Assembly: GCA_004362315.1 (NCBI GenBank)
Contig: SNWL01000003.1
Coordinates: 372,001-436,000 of the forward strand
DNA: 64,000 nt
Reading direction: 5' to 3'
From: Mycobacterium sp. BK086
Lineage (GTDB): Bacteria; Actinomycetota; Actinomycetes; Mycobacteriales; Mycobacteriaceae
Shown piece after piece: positions 10,424 through 19,580 of this stretch. Numbering within the stretch: position 1 is the stretch's first letter; each line of letters opens with the position of its first letter. A model generated the notes under the pieces. The model was not told the DNA's origin and made no database searches. It saw nothing but the letters and a program-made list of their open reading frames with translations. A program made the translations under genes and the position numbers.

Positions 10424-11227
10424 GTGACCATCGTTTTCGTGTCGTATTCACAGTACGGTCCGTGGGCGGTGATCGCCGGCGGCTCCGAGGGCGTGGGCGC
10501 AGAATTCGCCCGCCTACTTGCCGAGTCGGGCGTGAATCTCGTTCTGGTGGCCCGAAAACCGGAGCCGCTGGAGCTGACCGCCGCCAGGTGCCGTGCGCTC
10601 GGCGTCGAAGTGCGCACTGTGGCAACCGATCTCGTCGCACCTGCTGCGGTCGCTGAATTGACGCGCGCGACCGACGGTCTCGAGGTCGGGCTGTTCATCT
10701 ACAACGCGGGCGCCAACACCTGCAGCGCGGAGTTCCTGGATGCCTCTCTGAGTGACTTTCAGCGAGTGATCGACCTCAACATCACCACGATGATGGCGCT
10801 GACCCAGCACTACGGACGACTTATGCGGGACCGGCGGCGTGGCGGCATCCTGCTGGTCGGATCGATGTCGGGCTATCTGGGATCGGTGCGCCACACGGTG
10901 TACGGCGGGGTGAAGGCCTACGGCCGGATCTTCGCCGAGGGACTGTGGCTGGAGTTGCGCGAGCACGGCGTCGACGTGCTGGAGCTGGTGCTCGGCGTGA
11001 CACGCACGCCCGCGATGGAGCGCGTCGGCCTGAACTTCGACGTTCCCGGGATGCGGGTGGCCGATCCCGCGGACGTCGCGCGCGAGGGGCTGGATCAGTT
11101 GCCGAACGGGCCGGTGTTCGTCGCGGGCGGAAACGCCGAAGACGTTGCGCGGCGCAATGATCCGGATCGCACGAGGGTGGTAGCCGGCGCGCACCGGATG
11201 ATGCAGAAGTTGATGGGGCTGACGTAA
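10424..11227 (+). CDS. Short-chain dehydrogenase/reductase
   Basis: 267 residues with a Rossmann fold: nucleotide-binding GGSEGVG near residues 19-25, the NAGAN segment, catalytic Ser in GSMSGYLG and YGGVKAYG with the Y-x3-K pair. The N-terminus begins unusually (VSYSQYGPWAVIAGGSEG), a form seen in actinobacterial SDRs of steroid or lipid pathways. The start is GTG at 10424, with GTG 10439 as an alternative. The substrate is unknown. The 3' end faces the IclR gene with only 4 bases between the stops. Confidence 0.88.
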   Translation: MTIVFVSYSQYGPWAVIAGGSEGVGAEFARLLAESGVNLVLVARKPEPLELTAARCRALGVEVRTVATDLVAPAAVAELTRATDGLEVGLFIYNAGANTCSAEFLDASLSDFQRVIDLNITTMMALTQHYGRLMRDRRRGGILLVGSMSGYLGSVRHTVYGGVKAYGRIFAEGLWLELREHGVDVLELVLGVTRTPAMERVGLNFDVPGMRVADPADVAREGLDQLPNGPVFVAGGNAEDVARRNDPDRTRVVAGAHRMMQKLMGLT

Positions 11228-11231
11228 CGCC

Positions 11232-11957
11232 CTAGTTGTTGGCGCCCGCCAGCGCCCGCGCGATCCGGGCGGCCGACGCGGAGACCAGCGGCTGACATCG
11301 CTGCGCGAGCACCCGGTCGGAGGTGACGATCCCGATCGCCGCACGCGAACCGATCGTCGCCGCCACCGACACCATCGGGCCGGTGTAGTCGCCATGGCGG
11401 ACCACCACGCGGCGACGCACCTTGTGCAGCTCGCCCCACCACGCCGCGTCGGGCTCCCAGCCGCGGACATGATTCAGCTCGGCCACCACATCCTCGGGCG
11501 ACAGCCCGGCCAGCGCGGCGACGCCCAGCGCGACCCGATGGCACGGGATCCGCACGCCGACCGACGTCGGTACCTGGCGTGCCGACGGCCCGCCCAGCTT
11601 GTCCAGATGAACGATCTCGCCGCGATCCAGCAGGCCCAGATGCACCACCGCACCGGTCCGCAACTGCATCTCGTGCAGCACGGGCGCCGCCACCGACCGC
11701 AGCCGGACATCGGCGCTGTCGCCCGCACCCCACGCCGACGTACGCGCGCCCAGCCGGTAGCCGCGGCCCGAGTGGGTCAGCCACTGCAGGCGCACCAGCT
11801 GGTCGAGGATGCGGTGCGTCGTCGAACGCGGCAGGTGTGCCCGCGCGGCGATCTGATCCAGCGTGAGCCCCGCGGAGGTGTCCTCAAAGGCGTCGATGAT
11901 GGCAGTGAACCGGTCCAGCATCGATGCGGGAGCGGTGTCACTCAAAGCCGCGGTCAT
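11232..11957 (-). CDS. IclR-family transcriptional regulator
   Basis: 241 residues from an ATG at 11957 with AGGAG six bases upstream, which rejects the longer open frame. The N-terminal winged helix (MLDRFTAIIDAFEDTSAGLTLDQIAARAHLPRSTTHRILDQL, about 13-55) is followed by the IclR effector-binding domain (LHEMQLRTGAVVHLGLLDRGEIVHLDKL). It diverges from the LLM-SnoaL-SDR operon starting at 12063 and most likely controls it, as IclR proteins commonly do for adjacent catabolic genes. Confidence 0.9.
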   Translation of the reverse strand: MTAALSDTAPASMLDRFTAIIDAFEDTSAGLTLDQIAARAHLPRSTTHRILDQLVRLQWLTHSGRGYRLGARTSAWGAGDSADVRLRSVAAPVLHEMQLRTGAVVHLGLLDRGEIVHLDKLGGPSARQVPTSVGVRIPCHRVALGVAALAGLSPEDVVAELNHVRGWEPDAAWWGELHKVRRRVVVRHGDYTGPMVSVAATIGSRAAIGIVTSDRVLAQRCQPLVSASAARIARALAGANN

Positions 11958-11979
11958 CAGCACTCCTGTCCGCTTGAGG

Positions 11980-11991
11980 AGAATTCGTTCT
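11980..11991. promoter_or_regulatory. Possible IclR operator (imperfect dyad)
   Basis: AGAATTCGTTCT has outer arms AGAA/TTCT and lies in the 105-base divergent spacer between the iclR gene and the LLM operon, 23 bases upstream of the iclR start. IclR operators are typically AT-rich dyads in such spacers, and this is the only AT-rich dyad I see here. It is short, so the evidence is weak. Confidence 0.25.
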
Positions 11992-12062
11992 ACCTCACCG
12001 TAGCGGTCTCGATCACCGGGACGCAAGCATTTCGCCTCCCGCGCGCCGGTTAGAACAGCACT

Positions 12063-12914
12063 GTGCGGATCGGACTGTCGACGCCGATGGTGATGCAGCT
12101 GCCCGGGGCGGCTGGCGAGTGGGAAGCGAATGCCGACGTCACCGACTTGGCCCGGATCGCCCGCGCCGCCGACGAGCTGGGCTTCGACCACCTCACCTGT
12201 GCCGAACACATCGCGATCCCTGTCGAGAACCATGAGCGCGGCCTGACCTATTGGGATCCGCTCTCCACCCTTGGCTTCCTGGCCGCCCACACCAGCCGGA
12301 TCTCGCTGACCACGTCGGTGGTCGTGCTCGGCTATCACCATCCGCTGGAGATCGCCAAGCGGTTCGGCACGCTCGACCGGCTCAGCGGGGGCCGGCTGGT
12401 GCTCGGCGTCGGCGTCGGCTCGTTGAAGGAAGAGTTCGAGCTGCTCGGCGCGACATTCGACGGCCGCGGCGACCACGCCGACGACGCGATCCGCGCGCTG
12501 CGCGCTTCCCTGTCCACCACCCGGCCCGCCTACCAGGGCACCCACTACCGGTACGACGGTTGGGCGGTGCAGCCCTGCGCCGTCCAACAGCGGGTGCCGA
12601 TCTGGGTCGGCGGGCGCACCAGGCGCTCGCTGCGCCGCGCGGTGGGGCTGGCCGACGGCTGGATCCCGTTCGGCCTGAGCGCCGCCGAGATCACGGCGAT
12701 GCTGGCTGAATTCGACGCGCCGCCCAGCTTCGAGGTGGTGCTGTCCCCCGGGCGCCCGGTGGACCCGCTGGCCGATCGCGATCGAACCGCCAAGCGTCTC
12801 AGCGCTTTACGTGACGCCGGTGCCACCGCCGTCACGTGCTCGGTGACCGCCGACTCCCCCGACCACTACTGCGATCAGCTCGCCGCCCTGCGGGAGCTGG
12901 CCAACGAACTGTAG
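12063..12914 (+). CDS. LLM-class (luciferase-like) F420-dependent oxidoreductase
   Basis: 283 residues from a GTG. The TIM-barrel luciferase-like fold is recognisable: RIGLSTPMV at the start, ADELGFDHLTCAEHI, then TTSVVVLGYHHPLEIAKRFGTLDRLSGGRLVLGVGVGSLKEEFELLG, the cofactor-phosphate region of F420-dependent family members, and later PIWVGGRTRRSLRRAVGLADGW. It opens a three-gene operon (13-base gap to the SnoaL-like gene, which then overlaps an SDR) opposite the iclR gene, suggesting a small inducible redox pathway. F420 rather than FMN use is inferred from family resemblance. Confidence 0.85.
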   Translation: MRIGLSTPMVMQLPGAAGEWEANADVTDLARIARAADELGFDHLTCAEHIAIPVENHERGLTYWDPLSTLGFLAAHTSRISLTTSVVVLGYHHPLEIAKRFGTLDRLSGGRLVLGVGVGSLKEEFELLGATFDGRGDHADDAIRALRASLSTTRPAYQGTHYRYDGWAVQPCAVQQRVPIWVGGRTRRSLRRAVGLADGWIPFGLSAAEITAMLAEFDAPPSFEVVLSPGRPVDPLADRDRTAKRLSALRDAGATAVTCSVTADSPDHYCDQLAALRELANEL

Positions 12915-12927
12915 AGAGGACAGCGCC

Positions 12928-13407
12928 GTGAGCGACACCTTGGAGAGCCTCGAAAGACGGCTCCGCACACTGGAAGACGAACGGGATATCGCCAGGCTCA
13001 TCGCGTCCTACGGACCACTCGTCGACTCCGGCAATCCGGACGCGGTCGCCGCGCTGTGGGCGGTCGACGGCGGCTACGACACCGGCGACTGGCAGATGAA
13101 CAGCCGCGCCGACGTCGCCGCCATGGTGCGCTCCTCCGAACACCGCGGATTGATCGACCGGGGTTGCTGTCATTTCTTCGGTCCCCCCGCGGTCACCGTC
13201 GACGGTGACGAGGCCGTCGCGATCTGCCAGTCCATGCTGCTGGTGCGCCGGGAATCGCACGGCTACAACGTCGCCCGCGCCGGTGTGCACTTCATTCGCC
13301 TGCAACGAGCCGACACCGGCTGGGAGATCGTCAGCCGCACCGCCCGTCAGCTCGACGGCAGCGGTCAGGCCAACGAACTGATCGCCGCAGGATTGGCCGC
13401 CCGATGA
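12928..13407 (+). CDS. SnoaL-like / NTF2-fold protein
   Basis: 159 residues. The N-terminus is a coiled-coil-like helix (SLERRLRTLEDERDIARLIASYG) leading into a cone-shaped NTF2 fold typical of SnoaL-like polyketide cyclases, dehydratases and steroid isomerases: LVDSGNPDAVAALWAVDGGYD, the HFFGPPAVTVDGDEA strand and a WEIVSRTARQLDG end strand. The stop overlaps the start of the following SDR by four bases (ATGA). In this operon it may isomerise or dehydrate the product of its redox neighbours; this is inference. Confidence 0.85.
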   Translation: MSDTLESLERRLRTLEDERDIARLIASYGPLVDSGNPDAVAALWAVDGGYDTGDWQMNSRADVAAMVRSSEHRGLIDRGCCHFFGPPAVTVDGDEAVAICQSMLLVRRESHGYNVARAGVHFIRLQRADTGWEIVSRTARQLDGSGQANELIAAGLAAR

Positions 13408-14180
13408 GCGGCGCACTGGACGGCAAGGTCGCGCTGGTGACCGGCGCCGGCGCGGGCATCGGAGCGGGTATTGCGCGCAGGTTCGCCGACGAGGGCGCCC
13501 GGGTGGTGGTGGCCGAATTCGATCCCGCCAACGGGGCCGCGGTGGCCGACGAGATCGGCGGACTGTTCGTGGCCACCGACGTGTCCAACCGCGATCAGGT
13601 CGAAAATGCCGTCGCGGCAGCCATTTCCGAATACGGGTCGATCGACGTCCTGGTCAACAACGCCTGGGGCGGCGGAGCGATCGGCCGGGTGGAGAACAAG
13701 ACCGACGAGGAACTCGCGCATGGTTTCGCGGTCGGCTACTACGGCCCGCTCTGGGCCATGCGCGCGGCCTTCGGCCACATGAAGGAGCGCGGCTGGGGCC
13801 GGTTGATCAACATGTGCAGCCTCAACGGCGTCAACGCTCACATCGGATCACTGGAGTACAACTCGGCGAAAGAGGCACTGCGCACGCTGACCCGCACGGC
13901 CGCCAGGGAATGGGCGCCGACCGGAGTGACGGTCAACGCCATCTGCCCCGCCGCGAAAAGCCAAGCCTTCCTGGCAGTTACGGCACAGCATCCCGAGATC
14001 GAGGCGATCGCCGACGCCGCCAACCCGATGGGCCGGATGGGCGACCCGTATGACGACATCGCCCCGGTCGCGGTGTTCCTGGCGAGCGAGGGCTCGCGCT
14101 ACCTGACCGGCAACACGCTGTTCGTCGACGGCGGCAGCCACATCAACGGTGTGGCGTGGGCGCCCGATCTCGGTGACTAG
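13404..14180 (+). CDS. Short-chain dehydrogenase/reductase, SDR family
   Basis: 258 residues, a classical SDR: TGAGAGIGAG at residues ~14-23, DVSN near 66, NNAWGGG instead of the usual NNAG, catalytic Ser in NMCSLNG, and YNSAKEAL with Y-x3-K. The C-terminal DGGSHINGVAW is typical. It is translationally coupled to the SnoaL-like gene and ends 4 bases before the stop of the convergent acyl-CoA dehydrogenase. The substrate is unknown. Confidence 0.9.
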   Translation: MSGALDGKVALVTGAGAGIGAGIARRFADEGARVVVAEFDPANGAAVADEIGGLFVATDVSNRDQVENAVAAAISEYGSIDVLVNNAWGGGAIGRVENKTDEELAHGFAVGYYGPLWAMRAAFGHMKERGWGRLINMCSLNGVNAHIGSLEYNSAKEALRTLTRTAAREWAPTGVTVNAICPAAKSQAFLAVTAQHPEIEAIADAANPMGRMGDPYDDIAPVAVFLASEGSRYLTGNTLFVDGGSHINGVAWAPDLGD

Positions 14181-14184
14181 CTGA

Positions 14185-15396
14185 CTAGCGCAGCGGCAGA
14201 CCGGTGAGCCGCCGCGCGATCACCAGCCGCTGAATCTCGCTGGTGCCCTCGAAGATCGTGAAGATCTTGGCGTCGCGGTGCATCCGCTCCACCGGGTAGT
14301 CGCGGGTGTAGCCGTTGCCGCCGAGGATCTGGATCGCCTCGTCGGTGACGTACACCGCGGTCTCGCTCGCGTGCAGCTTGGCCATCGAGCCCTCGGCCGA
14401 CGTGAACGGCTTGTTGTTGCGCTGCATCCAGCCGGCCCGCCAGATCAGCAGCCGGGACGCATCGATGCGGCTCTTCATGTCGGCCAGCTTGAACCCGATC
14501 GCCTGGAAGTCACCGATCTTGCGGCCGAACTGCTCACGCTCGCAGGCATATTCGAGGGCGTACTCGTAGGCGGCCCGGGCCACACCCAGCGCCATCGCGC
14601 CGACGGCGGGGCGGGTGCGCTCGAAGGTCGCCATCGCCGCCTGGGTGGAGGTGCGGGTGCCTTCGCGGGCCTTGGCCATCCGCTGCTCGAAGCGCTCCAT
14701 CCCGCCCAGGATGAGATTGCCCGGCAGGCGTACGTCTTCCAGCACCACCTCGGCGGTGTGCGACGCGCGGATGCCGTGCTTCTTGAACTTCTGCCCCTGG
14801 GAGAAACCCGGCGTGTTCGGCGGGATGATGAACGTGGCCTGGCCACGCGTTCCGAGTTCGGGATCGACCGAGGCGACCACGATGTGGACGTTGGCGATGC
14901 CGCCGTTGGTGGCCCAGGTCTTGGTGCCGTTCAGCACCCACTCGTCGGCGGCCGCGTCATAGCGGGCACGGGTGCGCACCGAGCCGACGTCGGATCCCGC
15001 GCCCGGCTCCGACGAACAGAACGCGGCCAGGTGCGGATCGCCTGGGGTGCCGAACATCTCGGGCAGCCAATGCCCGATCTGCTCTGGCGTGCCGCCCCCG
15101 GCCAGTGCCGCCGCGGCCAGCCCGGTGCCGAGGATCGACAGCCCGATACCGGCGTCGCCCCAGAACATTTCCTCGAACACCGTGAGCATGCCGATCCCGG
15201 AGGGCTCGGCGGACATCTCGGCGAACAGCTCAGGTGTGTAGAGACCGACCTTGGCGGCCTCCTGGATCAGCGGCCAAGGGGTTTCCTCGCGCTCGTCCCA
15301 TTCGGCAGCCGCGGGTCGCACGACGTCGGCGGCGAACTGGTGCACCCAGTCCCGGACGGTGGCGACTTCTTCAGGCACTTCGAAGGAGAAAGTCAT
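14185..15396 (-). CDS. Acyl-CoA dehydrogenase (FadE family)
   Basis: 403 residues from an ATG at 15396, chosen because the family begins at [21 protein letters not shown]; the upstream open frame is unrelated. Core motifs: [15 protein letters not shown] (FAD/substrate loop), [12 protein letters not shown], and the C-terminal [33 protein letters not shown] with the catalytic Glu in the EGTSEIQ region. It would oxidise a fatty or branched acyl-CoA, passing electrons to ETF. A 20-base imperfect palindrome lies 42-61 bases upstream. It is monocistronic as far as can be seen. Confidence 0.93.
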   Translation of the reverse strand: MTFSFEVPEEVATVRDWVHQFAADVVRPAAAEWDEREETPWPLIQEAAKVGLYTPELFAEMSAEPSGIGMLTVFEEMFWGDAGIGLSILGTGLAAAALAGGGTPEQIGHWLPEMFGTPGDPHLAAFCSSEPGAGSDVGSVRTRARYDAAADEWVLNGTKTWATNGGIANVHIVVASVDPELGTRGQATFIIPPNTPGFSQGQKFKKHGIRASHTAEVVLEDVRLPGNLILGGMERFEQRMAKAREGTRTSTQAAMATFERTRPAVGAMALGVARAAYEYALEYACEREQFGRKIGDFQAIGFKLADMKSRIDASRLLIWRAGWMQRNNKPFTSAEGSMAKLHASETAVYVTDEAIQILGGNGYTRDYPVERMHRDAKIFTIFEGTSEIQRLVIARRLTGLPLR

Positions 15397-15437
15397 GACG
15401 GTGTAGCTCCGGACTGCAGTCGGCGGTAAAGCTCGTA

Positions 15438-15457
15438 CGGTGAACAACTGTACACCG
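15438..15457. promoter_or_regulatory. Imperfect palindrome upstream of the acyl-CoA dehydrogenase
   Basis: CGGTGAACAACTGTACACCG matches its reverse complement at 16 of 20 positions. It lies in the 110-base gap between DUF3097 and the acyl-CoA dehydrogenase, about 42 bases before the latter's ATG. This is the position and size of a TetR- or GntR-type operator. No regulator gene is adjacent, so the cognate protein is unknown. Confidence 0.4.
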
Positions 15458-15506
15458 AACTGCTGTAAATACCGCCTGCGACATGCGTCACATGCGCAAG
15501 CCCACG

Positions 15507-16370
15507 TCAGGCGGGCTGCGTCACGAAATCTATGAGCTCCTCGACGCGGCCGATCAGTTCCGGCTCCAGATCCGTCCAGTCCCGAACCGACGAGCGGATG
15601 CGTTGCCAGGCCCTCGCGATGTCGGCCTGATCGCGGTGCGGCCATCCCAGCGCATCGCAAATGCCGTGCTTCCATTCGATGTTGCGCGGGACCGAAGGCC
15701 AGGCCTTCAGACCCACCCGTTCGGGTTTGACGGCCTGCCAGATGTCGACGTAGGGATGGCCGACCACCAGCGTGTGGTCGCCGCCCGGCCCGCGCCGGAC
15801 CGTTTCGGCGATCCGCGCCTCCTTGGATCCGGCAACCAGATGGTCGACCAGCACCCCGAGGCGGCGCCCGGGGCCGGGCCGGAACGTTTCGACGATGCCT
15901 GCGAGGTCGTCGACGCCGCCGAGGTACTCCACGACCACACCCTCGACGCGCAGGTCCTCACCCCACACCTGTTCGACGAGTTCGGCGTCGTGGCGGCCCT
16001 CGACGTAGATGCGGCTGGCCAGCGCGACCTTCGCGCGTGCGTCGGCCACCTTGACCGAACCCGATTTGGTCCGCTGTGCGGCGGCGGGCGCGGCGCGGCG
16101 CGGCGCCGTCAGGATCACCGGTTTGCCCTCGAACCAGAACCCGGGGCCGAGCGGGAACACCCGCCGGCGGCCGTTGCGGTCCTCCAGCTCGACCCGGGCG
16201 GATCCTTCGACACCCACGACCGCGCCGACGAATCCCGACTGCGGATCTTCGACGACCATGCCCAGCTCTACGGGCTGTTCTGTCGACCGCGGCTTGCGCG
16301 AGTTGTGCGGGTTGTTGGCCAGTACGTCGGCGCCATAGCGATCAGCCACCCGGCGATCGTAGGGGGCCAT
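15507..16370 (-). CDS. DUF3097 family protein
   Basis: 287 residues from an ATG at 16370. Actinobacterial DUF3097 features are visible: [32 protein letters not shown] near the N-terminus, a small beta-barrel segment ([41 protein letters not shown]), then a Toprim-like stretch ([20 protein letters not shown]... [13 protein letters not shown]... DHLVAGSKE.. [18 protein letters not shown]) that suggests nucleic-acid chemistry. The conserved acidic E, D and DxD positions of Toprim are plausible. Function unknown. The divergent serine hydrolase starts 66 bases away. Confidence 0.83.
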   Translation of the reverse strand: MAPYDRRVADRYGADVLANNPHNSRKPRSTEQPVELGMVVEDPQSGFVGAVVGVEGSARVELEDRNGRRRVFPLGPGFWFEGKPVILTAPRRAAPAAAQRTKSGSVKVADARAKVALASRIYVEGRHDAELVEQVWGEDLRVEGVVVEYLGGVDDLAGIVETFRPGPGRRLGVLVDHLVAGSKEARIAETVRRGPGGDHTLVVGHPYVDIWQAVKPERVGLKAWPSVPRNIEWKHGICDALGWPHRDQADIARAWQRIRSSVRDWTDLEPELIGRVEELIDFVTQPA

Positions 16371-16436
16371 CGCGGTGGTTCCACCCCTGACGCGCGGCGC
16401 GTCGGCATATCGTCTCGACAACAAGGAGGGCTGATC

Positions 16437-17666
16437 GTGCTCAAAGTTGCAGTGCCACCGGACTTGATGGGCGGCGACGTCGCCGAGGGTTACGGGAAGG
16501 TCGCCGACGCGTTCCGCGCGAATCTGGCGTCCGGCAAGGAGATCGGTGCGGCCGTCGCGGTCTACCGGGACGGTGTCAAGGTCGTCGACCTGTGGGGCGG
16601 CTACCGCAACGGTCTGACGAAGGCGCCGTGGCGCGCCGACACGATGGTCAACATGTTCTCCACCACCAAGGGCGTCACCGCGCTCGCCTTCGCCGTGGCG
16701 GTGTCGAAAGGCCTGCTGTCCTACGACGCCAAGGTCGCCGACTACTGGCCGGAATTCGCGCAGGCCGGCAAGGGCGAGGTGACCGTACGGCAACTGCTGG
16801 CCCACCAGGCCGGCCTCTGTGCGCTGACCCCGTCGCCGACGCTGGCCGATGTCGCCGACCCGGCCAGGCTCGCGCCCATCCTGGCCCGCCAGTCACCGGC
16901 CTGGCCGCCGGGCACCCGGCACGGCTATCACGCAATCACGTTGGGCTGGTATCAGTCTGAGCTGATTCGGCGAACCGACCCGGCCGGACGCACGGTCGGC
17001 CGATTCCTCGCCGAGGAGGTCGCCGCGCCGCTCGGATTGGATCTGCACATCGGGTTGCCCCGCGACGTCGACCGCGACCGCGTCGCGCACCTCCATCAGT
17101 GGAAGCGAGCCGAGTCGCTCCTGCATCTGAACGTCATGCCTGCCGGCTTCGCGGTGGCGGCGCTCAACCCGGTGGGCCTGTCCGCTCGAAGCACCAATGT
17201 GCCGAGCGACGTCAAACCGTGGGACGGCGACTACAACCGTGACGAGGTACGCGCGGTCGAGATGCCGTCGAGCAACGGGATCGGCACGGCGAGGGCGGTG
17301 GCCGAGTTCTACGGCAGTGCCGCGACGGGCGGTGCCCAGATCGGGCTGTCCACGGACGTCCTGGATCAGCTGACCGCACCGCCGAGTGCCCCCAGCGCCG
17401 GGACTCGCGACAAGGTTCTGAACGTCGATCTGCGGTTCTCCCTCGGCTTCTCGCGGCCGCTGCCGACCACCCACTTCGGATCGTCCGACAAGGCCTTCGG
17501 CACACCGGGTTTCGGCGGCTCGTTCGGCTTCGCCGATCCCGACACCGGCGTCGGATTCGGCTACGTCATGAACAAGCTCGGCTTCCACCTCTACAGCGAC
17601 CCGCGCGAGCTCGCGCTGCGGCAGGCCGTGTTCCGCGACGTGCTGGGAGTGCGCCCGCAGTCCTAG
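16437..17666 (+). CDS. Beta-lactamase-fold serine hydrolase / esterase (class C, EstB-like)
   Basis: 409 residues from a GTG at 16437 with a near-ideal AAGGAGGG seven bases upstream, so the longer open frame is not used. The catalytic S-x-x-K is S75-T-T-K78 (MFSTTKG), and the Y-x-A/N equivalent is Y164 in HGYHAITLGW. The C-terminal GFGGSFGFADPDTGVGFGYVMNKLG corresponds to the third active-site strand of penicillin-binding-protein-like esterases. No signal peptide, so it is probably a cytoplasmic esterase or lipase. It overlaps the convergent metallopeptidase gene by four bases. Confidence 0.9.
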   Translation: MLKVAVPPDLMGGDVAEGYGKVADAFRANLASGKEIGAAVAVYRDGVKVVDLWGGYRNGLTKAPWRADTMVNMFSTTKGVTALAFAVAVSKGLLSYDAKVADYWPEFAQAGKGEVTVRQLLAHQAGLCALTPSPTLADVADPARLAPILARQSPAWPPGTRHGYHAITLGWYQSELIRRTDPAGRTVGRFLAEEVAAPLGLDLHIGLPRDVDRDRVAHLHQWKRAESLLHLNVMPAGFAVAALNPVGLSARSTNVPSDVKPWDGDYNRDEVRAVEMPSSNGIGTARAVAEFYGSAATGGAQIGLSTDVLDQLTAPPSAPSAGTRDKVLNVDLRFSLGFSRPLPTTHFGSSDKAFGTPGFGGSFGFADPDTGVGFGYVMNKLGFHLYSDPRELALRQAVFRDVLGVRPQS

Positions 17667-18691
17667 GCCGACGCCACCTCGTCGATGACGGTGTGGATAA
17701 AGCGCATCTTCTCCAGCACCGGCACCGGCAGCACGAACGGGTACAGGTCGTCCTTGCCCATCGACCTGTTCACCATGTTCAGCGACCAGGTCAGCGGCAG
17801 CCACATCTCGAGAATATTATCGAACCCGCTGGGCCCCAACACCCTTCGCTCGTAGGTCGCGTTGGCCGGGGCGAGCCCGAACGCCGCGGCGGTGTCCAGG
17901 GTGTCACGGATGTGCAGGTAGTGCGCGAACGTCTCGGCCCAGTCTTCGGCGGGATGCATGGTCGCGTAGGACGAGACGTAATTCTCCTCCCAGCCCGCCG
18001 GCGGCCCCTCGCTGTAATGCCGGTCGAGAGCGGCCTGGTAGTCGGCGTCGGGGTCGCCGAACAGTTCGTTGAATCGCTCTAGATGCACCGGTGACGTGCT
18101 GACAAGCCGGTAGAAGTAGTAGTGGCCGATCTCGTGGCGGAAATGGCCGAGCAGTGTGCGGTACGGCTCGTCCATCGAGGTACGCAACTGCTCACGGTGA
18201 ACATCGTCGCCCTCGGCGAGATCCAGTGTGATCACGCCGTTGTCGTGACCGGTGAACACCTTCTCCTTGGCGCTGGACAACAAATCGAAAGTCAGCCCGT
18301 ACTGCGGATCCGCGTCGCGCCCCACGATCGGAAGCTTGAGCTCGTGCAGTTCGGCGATGAGCCGTCGCTTGGCCTTCTCGGCCAGAGCGAAGGCGGCCAG
18401 CGCCTCGGTGTCAGCGTCGGCGGGCCGGGTCCGGGTGAGGCCGCACGATGTGCACAGCTGACGGATCGGCTCCACCTTGACCAGCCAATTGCATTCGGCC
18501 AGATAGAGATTGGCGCACAGCTGATAGTCGGCGGCATCGACCGCTCCCCCGTGCTCGCTGTCTTCGCCGGAGGCGATAACCAGAAAAGCCATGGCGTCCA
18601 ACGAGAATCCGACCGAGCTGCCGCACGACAGACAGACCGAATTCTCGAAGGCCAGATGCTGGCCGCAGTTGGGGCAGATGAAATCACGCAT
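17663..18691 (-). CDS. Zinc-ribbon putative zinc metallopeptidase (Rv2568c-like)
   Basis: 342 residues. An N-terminal zinc ribbon (C6-P-N-C9 and C20-L-S-C23) and a second Cys pair (C80, C83) precede a metallopeptidase-like domain with H186-E-I-G-H190, followed by an acidic helix with ENYVSSYATMHPAEDWAETFAHYLH, where E and H residues could complete the zinc site. It is the last gene of a four-gene overlapping operon with two transglutaminases and an ATP-grasp/alpha-E protein, and overlaps the upstream transglutaminase by 8 bases. It may process or remove whatever conjugate the operon makes; this is inference. Confidence 0.85.
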   Translation of the reverse strand: MRDFICPNCGQHLAFENSVCLSCGSSVGFSLDAMAFLVIASGEDSEHGGAVDAADYQLCANLYLAECNWLVKVEPIRQLCTSCGLTRTRPADADTEALAAFALAEKAKRRLIAELHELKLPIVGRDADPQYGLTFDLLSSAKEKVFTGHDNGVITLDLAEGDDVHREQLRTSMDEPYRTLLGHFRHEIGHYYFYRLVSTSPVHLERFNELFGDPDADYQAALDRHYSEGPPAGWEENYVSSYATMHPAEDWAETFAHYLHIRDTLDTAAAFGLAPANATYERRVLGPSGFDNILEMWLPLTWSLNMVNRSMGKDDLYPFVLPVPVLEKMRFIHTVIDEVASA

Positions 18692-19580
18692 GCAGAGCGC
18701 CCTCCTCGTACGGGGCGACGTCCACCGAGACGTCGATCACACTCTGCTCGGAGTCGGTGTAGATGATGCCGCGCAGCGGCGGGATGTCCGCATAGTCGCG
18801 GCCCCAGCCCACGGTGATGTAGCGCTCGTCGACCAGTTGGTCGTTGGTGGGATCCAGTCCGAGCCAATCGTTTTGCGGGGTCCACACCGCGGCCCAGGCA
18901 TGGGTGGCGTCAACGCCGTACATCCGTTCCTTCCCCGGCGGCGGGTCGGTGGCGAGGTATCCCGACACATAACTCGCCGCCAATCCGTTGGCGCGCAGGC
19001 AGGCGATCGCCAGCCGGGCGAAGTCTTGACATACCCCTTCCCTGGCCAGCAAAACCTCACTCACCTGTGTCGACACCGTCGTGGACCCGGATTTGTAGGT
19101 GAAGTCGGAGAAGATGCGCGCACTGATGTCACGCAGCACCTCGACCAGTGGGCGCCCGGGCGTGAAACTCAGTGCGGCGTACTCCCGTACGGCATCGGTG
19201 ATCTCGGGTGGACGCAGATCGAGGGTGAACTCCGATGCCAGCGCGCCGTTGTGGCCGACCGGCCGGACGGCCTCCCAGGGCGCCAGCGCCCAGCCCGCCT
19301 CGTACAGCTCGGTGGGCGGCGCGTCGACCTCGACGACGGAGCGGCTGGTGACCGACAGCGCGTTGTGGCGTTCGGTCACATGGAAGTACGAGCTGATGTT
19401 GCCGTACACGTCGCGGCTCGTGGACCGGTCGGCGGGCACCGGATCGATGTCGAGTTCGTACGACAGGCAACGTTGCGTTGCGGTGTCGCGCGGGGTGAGG
19501 TGGCCGCGACCGTAGGAACTGGTGACCACATCCGAGTAGCCGTACTCGGTGCGGTGCGTGATCCGGTACGCCCGGGTCAC
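18684..19580 (-). CDS. Transglutaminase-like cysteine protease-fold protein (Rv2569c-like)
   Basis: 298 residues from a GTG at 19580 with GGGAG six bases upstream. The bacterial transglutaminase N-terminal beta domain (RAYRITHRTEYGYSDVV) leads to a catalytic core with C184 (REGVCQDFARL), H227 (DATHAWAAVW) and D243 (LGLDPTNDQ), the complete Cys-His-Asp triad. Members act as transglutaminases, amidases or peptidases on unknown substrates. GTGA overlap (4 bases) with the upstream ATP-grasp/alpha-E gene and 8-base overlap downstream indicate one transcript and coupled translation. Confidence 0.92.
   Translation of the reverse strand: MTRAYRITHRTEYGYSDVVTSSYGRGHLTPRDTATQRCLSYELDIDPVPADRSTSRDVYGNISSYFHVTERHNALSVTSRSVVEVDAPPTELYEAGWALAPWEAVRPVGHNGALASEFTLDLRPPEITDAVREYAALSFTPGRPLVEVLRDISARIFSDFTYKSGSTTVSTQVSEVLLAREGVCQDFARLAIACLRANGLAASYVSGYLATDPPPGKERMYGVDATHAWAAVWTPQNDWLGLDPTNDQLVDERYITVGWGRDYADIPPLRGIIYTDSEQSVIDVSVDVAPYEEGALHA

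Noticed and set aside
14278-15429. A 383-residue plus-strand open frame
   Set aside because: Shadow of the acyl-CoA dehydrogenase on the opposite strand.
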